A stretch of DNA of 64,000 bases from Acidobacteriota bacterium (GTDB lineage: Bacteria; Acidobacteriota; Terriglobia; Acidiferrales; UBA7541), in assembly GCA_013289715.1 (NCBI GenBank), contig JABCZJ010000012.1:90564-154563 (forward strand). The letters are read 5' to 3'. The notes beneath the pieces were generated by a model that made no database searches, was not told where the DNA came from, and worked only from the letters and a program-made list of their open reading frames with translations. The translations under genes and the position numbers were made by a program. Below are positions 17,902 through 26,685 of this stretch, one piece after another. Every line of letters starts with the position of its first letter. Within the stretch, counting starts at the first letter, position 1.

Positions 17902-18636
17902 ATGGCAAAACCTCAATCTAAATTCGTCGCGACGCCAACTCACGAGCACACCGCGCCCAGAAAATCGGATGCCATCCCGCGCCAATCCTTGGCCGCTGCA
18001 GTCGTCGAACGCCTGCGCGACAAGATTCTGCACGGCGAACTGCGCGAAGGTGAGCAACTCCGCCAGGACGCCATCGCCGCCGAATTTCAGATCAGCCGCA
18101 TCCCGGTCCGCGAAGCGCTTAGCCATTTGGCGGCCGAGGGATTGATCACAATCGTCGCCAATCGCGGCGCCGTCGTCTCCGCTCTGTCTCCCGATGAAAT
18201 CATGCAGCTCTTCGAAACGCGCGCGGTCTTGGAGTGCTACATGCTTCGCCAGGCTATCGCCAATTTCACCGAAAAAGATTTTCAAGCCGCCGAAGAAATC
18301 CTGCAGCATTTCGAAGAATCGCTCGAAAATGACGCCGACGTGAAATCCTGGGGCCAGTGGAACTGGGCTTTCCACTCCGCGCTATACGCGCCCGCGAATC
18401 GACCCGTAATGCTTTCCTTCCTCAAGACTCTGAACAACAATTGCGACCGCTACACTCGCTTGCATCTGGTCTTCACCCGAGATCTGCACATGGCCGGTAA
18501 GGCCCATCACGAGCTGCTCGACGCCTGCCGCACCAAAAATCCCGACGTCGCCTCCGACGCCCTCTGGAAGCACATCACCACCGCCGGCGAATATCTAAAA
18601 GAATTCATCCAACGCCACCGCGAACAGCACGCCTGA
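17902..18636 (+). CDS. GntR family regulator, FCD subfamily
   Basis: 244 aa. An N-terminal winged helix (HGELREGEQLRQDAIAAEF, then SRIPVREALSHLAAEGL) and a C-terminal all-helical FCD ligand domain with metal-site histidines around NWAFHSALY and KAHHELLDACR. FCD regulators usually sense organic or amino-acid-derived acids. It follows the hydroxyproline operon by 110 bp on the same strand and is the obvious local regulator. The TTGTAT palindromes before several units in the window resemble known GntR/FCD sites, but the link is inference. The ribosome site is weak. Confidence 0.88.
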   Translation: MAKPQSKFVATPTHEHTAPRKSDAIPRQSLAAAVVERLRDKILHGELREGEQLRQDAIAAEFQISRIPVREALSHLAAEGLITIVANRGAVVSALSPDEIMQLFETRAVLECYMLRQAIANFTEKDFQAAEEILQHFEESLENDADVKSWGQWNWAFHSALYAPANRPVMLSFLKTLNNNCDRYTRLHLVFTRDLHMAGKAHHELLDACRTKNPDVASDALWKHITTAGEYLKEFIQRHREQHA

Positions 18637-18641
18637 CGAGA

Positions 18642-18722
18642 TTGTAGCCACGCCGCCGGCGCCGGTTTTGACTTTGTAGCGCCGGCCGGCCTGCCGGTAG
18701 GAAGGCATCTCGCCGGCCCTTT
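18642..18722. repeat. Intergenic hairpin repeat, copy 1
   Basis: Contains TTGTAGCC and, at 18665-18680, TTTTGACTTTGTAGCG followed by GCCGGCC-rich self-complementary sequence. The TTTGAC-TTTGTAGCGG phrase recurs at about 24052, 57010, 58878, 61250, 63528, 63592 and 63640, always between genes. Confidence 0.6.
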
Positions 18723-18839
18723 TGCCCTTGTTGTTGAATTTGGAGCAGCCGCCTTCCTTTCAGACGGGCGCAGTTGACTTTGACTCTGTTGCGGCCATCT
18801 CGATTCTGTCTCCGCTCCCGGAAACGTCACCAACAAATC

Positions 18840-21800
18840 TCAATCCGCCGCAGACCCAACCCGCGCGATCCTCACCGCAACCGTCGCCCCATCGACAGGA
18901 ACCACGACGTTCTCTTCATCCACGCCATTGCTCGAAAACTTTTGTACTCCACGGTTACCGACAAAAACCTCATACGCCCCAACTGGCAATCCGCTAACCC
19001 GTACGCCCGTCTCATGTGCCCCGCCGGCACGATTCTCCAGCACAAATTTTATTTCCCCCAACCCATCCGTGAACGAAACCGCTTGCCCCTCAGCGAATCC
19101 ATCGCGTCTCAGCAAAATATGCAATCGCTGATCACCACGCAGCACATGAATACGCACCCGCAATCCATCGCGTGGAATCACTTCCGTCGCCTTCCCATTC
19201 CGTCGCAGCTCTCCCCCGTACGCGTACAATTTGAAAATCGGATCATCCACCACCACCGTCGCCGCCGTCCGCAATGCTCCCAGAAATCCCAGATCAATCT
19301 CGCCGTCATACCACCAGGGCCCGCGCCCCATTTCCTTATTGCCAAGCCACGCATGTCCCCACGGACGCGGCTCAAATCCTCCGCTGGCTCCGCCATCATT
19401 ATTTTTTCCCGGATACCAATAGCCGTAGTTCGATTCCGGCGTCCCGGAATTCAGCAGCGCCCACGAACTCAAGTAAGAAGCGTACCCGAGCCGCGCGTAA
19501 GGAAACGGATCCTGCGCAAAATATAATCCGTAATCGAGCACCGCCCACCCGCCCATTTGCGCCATATAACTCAATGTATAGCTCGCGTTCCCCGCCCCGC
19601 GATAATCGCTCCCCAAATCGTAATACGCAGGCTCGAGCCAGCCTCGACACGCGAGATTCAGCGCCATTTGTTCGTTCAGAAAACGCACCGCGTCTAGATA
19701 TTTCACGGCGTTTCGGATGTCGCCCGCGGGCAATCCTGCCGGCGCGGTCTCTCCCGGCTTCAGCACGTGCGCCATCGCATATTTCGCGAAGCCGTGCGTT
19801 GATTCAAATCCGGTGGAATCGAACGGATACTCCGAAGCAAAAAGATCCGGATGCCCGTTGATGAAATGCTCCGCTTTTTTCTCCCACTCCGCCCGCAGCC
19901 ATTCCGCCTGGTCCTTGTGTCCATTTTCATTCAGCGCCTGGATCAAATCCGGAATCACCAGCTCGTCGTAAGTTCCCGTTTCATAAGGCGACCACTTCAC
20001 AATTTCCATCGGCACCGTGAAAAATGCCTTCGCTGTACCGAACGCCCGCTCCAAATACCCATCCGCGTCCAGATACTTCGTCATGCTCGGATAATCTTTC
20101 GCCACCCGGTACATGTTGTAGTAGAGAAGGACCACGTGCGGATAATCGTAGATCCTCCAAATGTGTTTCTTGCCGCTCGGGTCGTCCTTCGGACTATCGC
20201 GGTTCACCTTCCAGTTCGGAATCCCGTAAATCGCGTAGGGAAATGGCTCCTTGTCCGTCTGCTGCAGCCCGCCCCACACGAATTTCCTAATGTACAATTC
20301 CACCGCGTCAATTTCCTGCTGCGAAGGATAATAAATATTTTCGCCGGCAATGTACGGCGCCTTTCCCAGCGCCGGATCATCCGAAGCCACAGCGTACGAT
20401 TGCAGCCCGTCCAGATCGTCCGGGCTGCGCAATTTTTCATGCTTCATGTCCCATTGTGAAATCAGCCCGTAATACCAACGCTTCGGATCCAGCCACTGTT
20501 CGTGCGTCACCATAAACGAAGCGCGCTTCTTGTATAACGTCTCCAGCGGCTCGGTGACGAAAAAATCCAGCGATACATAACGCCCTTCACCATACTTCAC
20601 CTTCAGCTGGTTCTCTCCCAGCCGCGCGAATTGCACCTTATAAACATGCACATCCTTGCCGCTCTCTCCCACGTACTCGATTTTCGTCTGCTTCGGATGC
20701 TCCGCTGCCACCTCCGTGATCTTGTTTTTCGTGCGCAGCGAAAATACCGTCGTCAGATCTGTCGGCACCGTCATTCCCGGAACTACGTTCACGTCAAACA
20801 GGTCTTCCTCATACAACACGTTGCGCACTCCGTCGTAATCCGCAGCCCAGCGAAATCGGAATCCGTAGTGAGCGGAATCACCCGTGGCTCCCTTGGGCTT
20901 CAAGACCAGACTCGTGTTCGGCAAGCGCCAATTTCCGCCCTTCGCGCGCAGCTCTTCGCCACTCGCCGCTGAATGAATGTAGGCCGCGTACCCCCGCTCC
21001 ATCCGCGTCGCATCGAAATATTCCAGCGGCGTCCCCGGCTGCGGCGTCATCACCAGATACGGCCCCTCCGCATTCGGACGCATCCAGAAAATAAAAGACC
21101 CGTTCTCCCCTATAAAATAATGCGGGAACACGCGCTTGGTGTACGTCTCCGTCTTATCCCAGGAATAGTTCGTGTTGAATTTCAGCGGCAATCCCAAATC
21201 CCCAATTTCTAATTCGTGATCGGTATTGTTCTGCAGAGAAATACTCCACACGAGAGCGTTGCCATCCAATCGAAATTCATCGCGCGCTTGCAATTCCTCA
21301 ATCGGCGCCACCTTCTTAACTTCATCATTCACCCGCCACTCATAAATCCCCGCAGTCGCCCCACTGTCCAGTTGCGCTTCAATCCGCAGCGCCGTGGTGG
21401 TCACCGGCGCAAAATCAGTCTTCGAATAACGGTCCGCCACCACCGGATAACCGTTCGTCGCGCTCACCTCTTTCCAGGCATTGCCGTCGCGATACAGCAC
21501 GCGCCAGGATTTTGGCGACATGATCGGCTCGTCTGGATTTTCTTCCTGCGCCCAATACAACTCCGCCGACCAGACGTTCTTCGGCGACGAAAAATCGTAC
21601 TGTACCCACTCCGCAGTTCCCTTTTTTCCCCGCCAGACAAACTTCGGCACGTTCGGCTCGTGCGAATTGGCTGGTTCGATCTGATCCCTCAATGCCCACA
21701 CTTCCCAAGGTTCCACCGAAGCGGACGGCTTGCTCTGCGTCGCGATCGTCGGCACCAGTTCGCCCACCCTATAATGGATAGTTTTTTGCCCCGCTGCCGA

Positions 21801-22061
21801 TGCGCTCTCGATCACCGCAGCCGACGCGCGCTTCCATTCCTTCTGGCCCACCGCCCGATAGCGAATCGCCACATCGCCTAGGCTTCGCCCCGGCGCGATG
21901 TATTCGGTGTCGTATCTGTCCTGCATGCGCTTGATGCTCGCGATCCCAAAGTCGGAGCTGACGACCTGAAACTGGTCATTTTCCAGGGTCGTCTGGCCCG
22001 CACACACATCTGCAAACAAGGCCATTACGACTACAAACAGAGCGAAGATTCGCTTACGCAC
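18840..22061 (-). CDS. Very large secreted DUF5695-like protein (putative glycosidase)
   Basis: 1073 aa. GTG at 22061 is chosen because AAGGAG lies 6 bp before it and a clean signal peptide follows (MRKRIFALFVVVMALFADVCAG). Near residues 150-260 there is a discoidin/galactose-binding-like module (WVQYDFSSPKNVWSAELYW, PKSWRVLYRDGNAWKEV), similar to modules attached to plant-glycan enzymes. The C-terminal half is helix-rich with Trp/Tyr/Asp-rich segments (YASYLSSWALLNSG, YWYPGKNNDGGASGG) resembling an (alpha/alpha)6-type catalytic region. I place it with DUF5695 proteins from memory. It is divergent from the GH51 gene and shares its control region, so arabinose-containing glycans are the likely target. 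Confidence 0.6.
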   Translation of the reverse strand: MRKRIFALFVVVMALFADVCAGQTTLENDQFQVVSSDFGIASIKRMQDRYDTEYIAPGRSLGDVAIRYRAVGQKEWKRASAAVIESASAAGQKTIHYRVGELVPTIATQSKPSASVEPWEVWALRDQIEPANSHEPNVPKFVWRGKKGTAEWVQYDFSSPKNVWSAELYWAQEENPDEPIMSPKSWRVLYRDGNAWKEVSATNGYPVVADRYSKTDFAPVTTTALRIEAQLDSGATAGIYEWRVNDEVKKVAPIEELQARDEFRLDGNALVWSISLQNNTDHELEIGDLGLPLKFNTNYSWDKTETYTKRVFPHYFIGENGSFIFWMRPNAEGPYLVMTPQPGTPLEYFDATRMERGYAAYIHSAASGEELRAKGGNWRLPNTSLVLKPKGATGDSAHYGFRFRWAADYDGVRNVLYEEDLFDVNVVPGMTVPTDLTTVFSLRTKNKITEVAAEHPKQTKIEYVGESGKDVHVYKVQFARLGENQLKVKYGEGRYVSLDFFVTEPLETLYKKRASFMVTHEQWLDPKRWYYGLISQWDMKHEKLRSPDDLDGLQSYAVASDDPALGKAPYIAGENIYYPSQQEIDAVELYIRKFVWGGLQQTDKEPFPYAIYGIPNWKVNRDSPKDDPSGKKHIWRIYDYPHVVLLYYNMYRVAKDYPSMTKYLDADGYLERAFGTAKAFFTVPMEIVKWSPYETGTYDELVIPDLIQALNENGHKDQAEWLRAEWEKKAEHFINGHPDLFASEYPFDSTGFESTHGFAKYAMAHVLKPGETAPAGLPAGDIRNAVKYLDAVRFLNEQMALNLACRGWLEPAYYDLGSDYRGAGNASYTLSYMAQMGGWAVLDYGLYFAQDPFPYARLGYASYLSSWALLNSGTPESNYGYWYPGKNNDGGASGGFEPRPWGHAWLGNKEMGRGPWWYDGEIDLGFLGALRTAATVVVDDPIFKLYAYGGELRRNGKATEVIPRDGLRVRIHVLRGDQRLHILLRRDGFAEGQAVSFTDGLGEIKFVLENRAGGAHETGVRVSGLPVGAYEVFVGNRGVQKFSSNGVDEENVVVPVDGATVAVRIARVGSAAD

Positions 22062-22240
22062 AACGGTCTCCTTGACGAACGAGCAGCACAATATACTTTA
22101 TACGGATCTCTGGCAAGGCCGCTCGCTCCGCGCGCTGCTCTTTGCCACGCGGACCACGCGACCGACGCTTCCCAAGATTTTTCGCACTGCACTTCCCCCA
22201 TTCCCGGTTTGCACAAAATCATCCGCTGCAAAATCCCCTG

Positions 22241-22268
22241 TTGACGAGTAAACGTTTCCCCGTAGATA
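22241..22268 (+). promoter_or_regulatory. GH51 promoter with LacI-type operator C
   Basis: TTGACG (22241-22246) and TAGATA (22263-22268) flank the palindrome AGTAAACGTTTCCC (22247-22260), so a bound repressor would sit exactly between -35 and -10. It may also control the divergent large secreted protein gene. Confidence 0.55.
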
Positions 22269-22362
22269 CTCTTGCCGTTCGCTCGCCAAACGTTGCGGCT
22301 ACGGATTCCATTCATCGTCCGAATACGCGAATACCACGCGCGGCAAAAACGGAGGTACCTCG

Positions 22363-23955
22363 ATGACCATCAAACTTCCTGCTCGGCGCAATTTCCTGAA
22401 GGATGGCATGGCTGCAGCACTCGGTGCTGCCGCATTCCCGCTGATTTCCTCGTCCCCGCTGGCGACTAAATCCGCGACGGCTGCAAAGACGCCGCAAGCT
22501 TCGGCGCCCTCCGCATCCGCGCGTATCAAAATTGATTTCGATCGTCAGATCGGCAAGATCGACCGCAACATCTACGGCAACTTCATCGAGCATCTCGGCC
22601 GCTGCATCTACGGCGGAATTTACGAAGAAGGCTCGCCGCTCTCCGATAGCGATGGTTTTCGCAAAGACGTTCTGGAAGCCGCGCGCGGCTTGCACATTCC
22701 TCTACTACGCTGGCCCGGCGGCAATTTTTCTTCCGGCTATAACTGGCGAGACGGGATCGGCCCCAAAGATTCCCGCCCGCGCCGCTGGGATACCGCCTGG
22801 CAAGCCGAAGAATCCAACCGCTTCGGCACCGACGAATTTATTCAATACTGCCGCAAACTCGGCGCCGGGCCGTACATCACCGTGAATATGGGCACCGGCA
22901 CGATGCAAGACGCCGCGGACTGGGTGGAATATTGCAACGGTACGATGAACACCGCGTGGGCCAACCTGCGCAGAAAAAACGGCCATCCCGAACCCTACAA
23001 CGTGAAATATTGGGGCCTGGGGAATGAAATTTACGGCTCCTGGCAAGCCGGCCACAAAACCGCCACAGCATACGCCGACCTCGCGCTCGAATTCGCCAAG
23101 ATGATGCAGTGGGTGGATCCCACGATCAAGCTAGTGGCCTGCGGCGGAAATAACGCCGACTGGGACCGCGAAGTCCTCGAGCGCCTAGCCGACGTGGTGG
23201 ATTACATTTCTCTCCATCACTACGGCGGCAGCATGGACACGCCTAAGGAGATCCACGACGCCAGCAAACTCGAACACGAAGTTCACGTGCTCGATGCCGT
23301 AATCACGTCCGTGGCAGGCAAGAACGAGAAAAAGGAACGCGTGAAGATCGCCGCCGACGAATGGAACATCTGGTTCCGCTCCTGGTTCAAGCGCGGCGAC
23401 GATCACAAGCTGGAAGAAATCTACAATCTGCGCGACGCTCTCTGGGCCGCCTCTGCGCTTAACATCTTTCATCGCAATTGCCGTAGTGTGCAAATGGCGG
23501 ATCTCGCCCAGCTTGTAAACGTCATCGCTCCTATCATGGCCAATCCCACGGGCATCGTCCTGCAAACAATTTACTTCCCGCTGCAGCTCTACGCCCAACA
23601 TTCCGGCAACATCGCCCTCGACACCTTTGTGCGCTCCGACACGTTTCCGGATATACCGGACACGCCGTATCTCGACGTCTCCGCCACCACGGACGATAAC
23701 GGCCAGAAGCTCACGCTATCCGTCGTGAACCGTCATCCCACATCGGATTTAACCGCGGACATCTCTATCGAAGGATTCAAATTGCAGGCGACGGGTGATC
23801 TCTATGAGGTAAACGGCCCAAGCCTCGATTCGACAAACACATTCGCCGAGCCGAAAAACGTCGGCGTCAAACGCAGCCAATTTTCCGGTGCCGGCCCGTC
23901 GTTCCACCAGACGTTCCCCGCCCACTCGCTAACCGTGCTCACGCTCAAATCATAG
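22363..23955 (+). CDS. GH51 alpha-L-arabinofuranosidase, Tat-exported
   Basis: 530 aa, ATG at 22363 with CGGAGGT upstream. A Tat-like signal (ARRNFLKDGMAAALGAAA) spans residues 7-25. Glycoside hydrolase family 51: IDRNIYGNFIEHLGRCIYGG, RWPGGNFSSGYNW, acid/base Glu222 (GLGNEIYG) and nucleophile Glu333 (ADEWNIW). The enzyme removes terminal alpha-L-arabinofuranose from arabinan, arabinoxylan and arabinosylated glycoproteins. Many GH51 enzymes are cytoplasmic, so Tat export is notable. Control by a LacI-type site and proximity to ribulokinase and GH127 place it in an arabinose regulon. Confidence 0.92.
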   Translation: MTIKLPARRNFLKDGMAAALGAAAFPLISSSPLATKSATAAKTPQASAPSASARIKIDFDRQIGKIDRNIYGNFIEHLGRCIYGGIYEEGSPLSDSDGFRKDVLEAARGLHIPLLRWPGGNFSSGYNWRDGIGPKDSRPRRWDTAWQAEESNRFGTDEFIQYCRKLGAGPYITVNMGTGTMQDAADWVEYCNGTMNTAWANLRRKNGHPEPYNVKYWGLGNEIYGSWQAGHKTATAYADLALEFAKMMQWVDPTIKLVACGGNNADWDREVLERLADVVDYISLHHYGGSMDTPKEIHDASKLEHEVHVLDAVITSVAGKNEKKERVKIAADEWNIWFRSWFKRGDDHKLEEIYNLRDALWAASALNIFHRNCRSVQMADLAQLVNVIAPIMANPTGIVLQTIYFPLQLYAQHSGNIALDTFVRSDTFPDIPDTPYLDVSATTDDNGQKLTLSVVNRHPTSDLTADISIEGFKLQATGDLYEVNGPSLDSTNTFAEPKNVGVKRSQFSGAGPSFHQTFPAHSLTVLTLKS

Positions 23956-24051
23956 CCTGCGCAAAAGCGTTGGCCGCGTAATCGACGCGCGGAGAAACCT
24001 TGTAGTTCATGGCTTGGCACACCGAGGAAACGCGAGGCAAATCGCAGGTTT

Positions 24052-24083
24052 TTTGACTCTGTAGCGGCGCACTTTAGTGCGCC
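24052..24083. repeat. Intergenic hairpin repeat, copy 2
   Basis: TTTTGACTCTGTAGCGGC leads into a perfect hairpin, GGCGCACtttaGTGCGCC (24066-24083). It lies in the 228-bp gap between the convergent GH51 and HAD phosphatase genes. No T-run follows, so it is not a classical terminator. Confidence 0.65.
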
Positions 24084-24183
24084 ATCCCTGGCGCTCCGAC
24101 TACCGACGACCGTGCGAAGATCGCTGCAGCAAGCGCTTCACGCGGTTTGGCGCAGACCGTTCCGCCGCCGCGGCACCGACCTT

Positions 24184-24852
24184 TCAGTCCTCGGCAAGCA
24201 GCAACGAAAGCTTCCCAGCCTGAATCTCAGGACCATCTAGCGAAATCGCCGCGCAATCGCGTAGCACCCAATCCGCGCCCGCATCTCGTATCTCGCGCGA
24301 TGGCATCGTCGTACACAACCCGATCACTCTCGCGCCCGCAGCTTTCCCAGAACTCACGCCCGCGGGCGCATCCTCCACTACCACGCAATCTTTCGCCGCA
24401 AAACCAAGCACCTCCGCGCCCTTCAGATAAGGATCCGGCGCAGGCTTGCCATTCGTGATATCGCTCGACGTGACGAAAACTTCCGGCCGCCGCAATCCGC
24501 TCGTTTTCAACCGGACTTCCGCCAATCGCCGGGAGCACGAAGTCACGATCGTCCAGCGCCCAGCCGGCAGCGCAGACAATAATTCCCGCGTCCCCGGTAG
24601 CGGCACGATTCCCTCCAGATCTGCAATCTCGCCGCGCTCGATTTCCTTATTTTCAGCCAGATGATCGCCGTGCGGCAGATATTCGCGAACCGTCATGATG
24701 CTCGGCCGCCCGTGCGCCCGGTGCACCACTTCCGCGGGATCGAATCCGTGCCGCAGCGCGAAACGCGTCCACACGCGCGCCACTGCCGGCGTGGAATCAA
24801 TCAGCACTCCGTCCATATCAAACAGCAGCGCAGCACAGGAAATCCGTGTCAT
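24184..24852 (-). CDS. HAD-superfamily phosphatase (beta-phosphoglucomutase/sugar-phosphatase like)
   Basis: 222 aa, ATG at 24852 with GGAG upstream. HAD motif I is FDMDGVLIDS (Asp11/Asp13 region), motif II TSCS, motif III Lys in NGKPAPDPYL, motif IV VVEDAPAG. The cap type and motif IV match the GPP/YfbT group of sugar- or polyol-phosphate phosphatases. Placement between GH51 and ribulokinase suggests dephosphorylation of an arabinose- or pentose-derived phosphate, or detoxification of a sugar phosphate. The substrate is not fixed by sequence. Confidence 0.85.
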   Translation of the reverse strand: MTRISCAALLFDMDGVLIDSTPAVARVWTRFALRHGFDPAEVVHRAHGRPSIMTVREYLPHGDHLAENKEIERGEIADLEGIVPLPGTRELLSALPAGRWTIVTSCSRRLAEVRLKTSGLRRPEVFVTSSDITNGKPAPDPYLKGAEVLGFAAKDCVVVEDAPAGVSSGKAAGARVIGLCTTMPSREIRDAGADWVLRDCAAISLDGPEIQAGKLSLLLAED

Positions 24853-24999
24853 CCGTAACTCCGCGTGCGCGCTATGCTTCGATCAATCAAATTAGCTGGC
24901 ACAGGAATCCATCAAGCATACGGATGCAAAAGCCAATCCGCAAATTAATGCTTTGAATTTCAGCCACAGGAAAAAAGGAAGGATGCCGCGCGGCCCGAT

Positions 25000-26601
25000 C
25001 TAGTGCACTTTTTCCACCGTCTGAGTGCGCGCAATTTGACTCGCGGAGATCCGAATCAGCGCGGGCAACACATCGCCAAAACTCCCGCCCCTCGCCGCTC
25101 CGCCAAATTCAAAATAAATTCTCCGAAACAGCCCGTACAATTCGTCGTAGGTCCCCTGCGCTTCTTTCTGCGGATGGAAAACAATGTGCGCAGGACAAAT
25201 CTGCTTCTGCGCCTCTTCGATCGTCTTGAAGGTTCCCGCAGCCAGAAACGCGAAGATCGCGGACCCCAGGCTCGTCACTTTCTTGCTCGGCACCAGCACA
25301 GGCCGCCCCAGCACGTTCGCGTACACCTGATTCAAAACCGGATTGCTCTGCGGAATCCCTCCCGCGTTGATCACACGCTCAATCCGCGTGCCATACTCCG
25401 CCATGCGATCCAGAATCACGCGCGTGTGGAACGCCGTTCCTTCGATCGCCGCGAAAAGTTCATCCTGCGCCGTATTCTGCAAATTCCAGCCCAATGTCAT
25501 TCCGCGCAGATTGGGATTCACCAGCACGGTGCGGTCGCCATTGTCCCAGGTCATGCGCAGCAATCCGGTCTGCCCCGCGTGATATTTTTCCAGCCCCACG
25601 CTCAATTGCGAAATCGTCGTGTTCGCCCGTCGCGCAATCGCCTCAAAAATATCTCCTGTGGCCGAGAGGCCGGCCTCGATCCCCGTATAACCCGGATGCA
25701 CGCTGCCCTGCACCACGCCGCAAACGCCCGGCACCAACTGCGTCTGGCTCGAAATTCCAATAATGCAAGTGGATGTGCCCACAACGTTCGCCACATCTTT
25801 TTCCTGCGTGCCCGCGCCAATCGCGTCCCAATGCGCATCGAACGCGCCGACGGGAATCGGAATTCCCGCGCGCAACCCCAGCTTCTCGGCCCAGTACGGA
25901 GCCAGCTTTCCGGCGATCTTGTCTGAAGTTTCATACTGCCCCGCAAGTTTCGCGCGCACCCCAGCCAGCAGCGGATCCAATTTCACCAAGAATTCCTCGG
26001 AAGGCAGCCCGCCCAGATCGGCGTGCCACAGCCATTTGTGCCCCATCGCACAAATGCTGCGCTTCGCCTTGCTCGGATCGTTCACGCCGCACAGCGTCGC
26101 CGCAACCATGTCGCAATGCTCGAACGCGCTCGCGAATTTCCCGCGCTTATCCGGATTGTGTCTCAGCCAGTGCAGCAGTTTCGCGAATCCCCACTCCGAT
26201 GAATACACACCGCCGCACCAGCGAATCGCTTCCAGTCCCTCACGGTTTGCGAGTTCCGTGATCTCCGCGGCCTCAGCCTTCGCGCGATGGTCGCACCACA
26301 AATAATAATCGTCCAGCGGGTCCATCTTCGCATCCACGGGCACGACCGATGATCCGGTCGTGTCCAACGCGATCGCCTCCACGTCCTCGCCCCGCACTCC
26401 CGCCTTCTTCAGAGCCTCACGCGTAGCCGCGGCCAGCGCGCGCATGTGATCTTCATGCGACTGCGTCGCAAACTCCGGGTCCTCGCGCTTGCGATGCAGT
26501 GGATATTCGGCCACGGCGGATTCCAGCGTGCCCTTCTTGCTGTCCACGATCGAAACGCGAACACTCAACGTCCCGAAATCTACCCCTGCAACGATCGCCA
26601 T
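25000..26601 (-). CDS. araB: Ribulokinase
   Basis: 533 aa, ATG at 26601. FGGY carbohydrate kinase of the AraB type: N-terminal GVDFGTLSVRVSIVD phosphate-binding loop, LDTTGSSVVPVD, WCDHRAKAEA, GAFDAHWDAIGAG and the C-terminal NAGGIPQSNPVLNQVYANVLGRPV motif. It phosphorylates L-ribulose to L-ribulose 5-phosphate in arabinose catabolism. Neither AraA (isomerase) nor AraD (epimerase) is in the window, so they must lie elsewhere. Its neighbours, a LacI-type regulator upstream and arabinofuranosidases on both sides, fit arabinose use. Confidence 0.92.
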   Translation of the reverse strand: MAIVAGVDFGTLSVRVSIVDSKKGTLESAVAEYPLHRKREDPEFATQSHEDHMRALAAATREALKKAGVRGEDVEAIALDTTGSSVVPVDAKMDPLDDYYLWCDHRAKAEAAEITELANREGLEAIRWCGGVYSSEWGFAKLLHWLRHNPDKRGKFASAFEHCDMVAATLCGVNDPSKAKRSICAMGHKWLWHADLGGLPSEEFLVKLDPLLAGVRAKLAGQYETSDKIAGKLAPYWAEKLGLRAGIPIPVGAFDAHWDAIGAGTQEKDVANVVGTSTCIIGISSQTQLVPGVCGVVQGSVHPGYTGIEAGLSATGDIFEAIARRANTTISQLSVGLEKYHAGQTGLLRMTWDNGDRTVLVNPNLRGMTLGWNLQNTAQDELFAAIEGTAFHTRVILDRMAEYGTRIERVINAGGIPQSNPVLNQVYANVLGRPVLVPSKKVTSLGSAIFAFLAAGTFKTIEEAQKQICPAHIVFHPQKEAQGTYDELYGLFRRIYFEFGGAARGGSFGDVLPALIRISASQIARTQTVEKVH

Positions 26602-26685
26602 AAAAAACCGCGCCCCTAGAGGTTAATTTTCGTGCCAGTGCATGCCCCAGCCCATGTAATGAACTGCGGCCTCAACTCACAAAGA

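Noticed and set aside
22085..22102. ACAATATACTTTATACGG as a sixth TTGTAT-type site
   Set aside because: Half-site spacing differs from the five aligned sites; it may just be promoter sequence of the large secreted protein gene.
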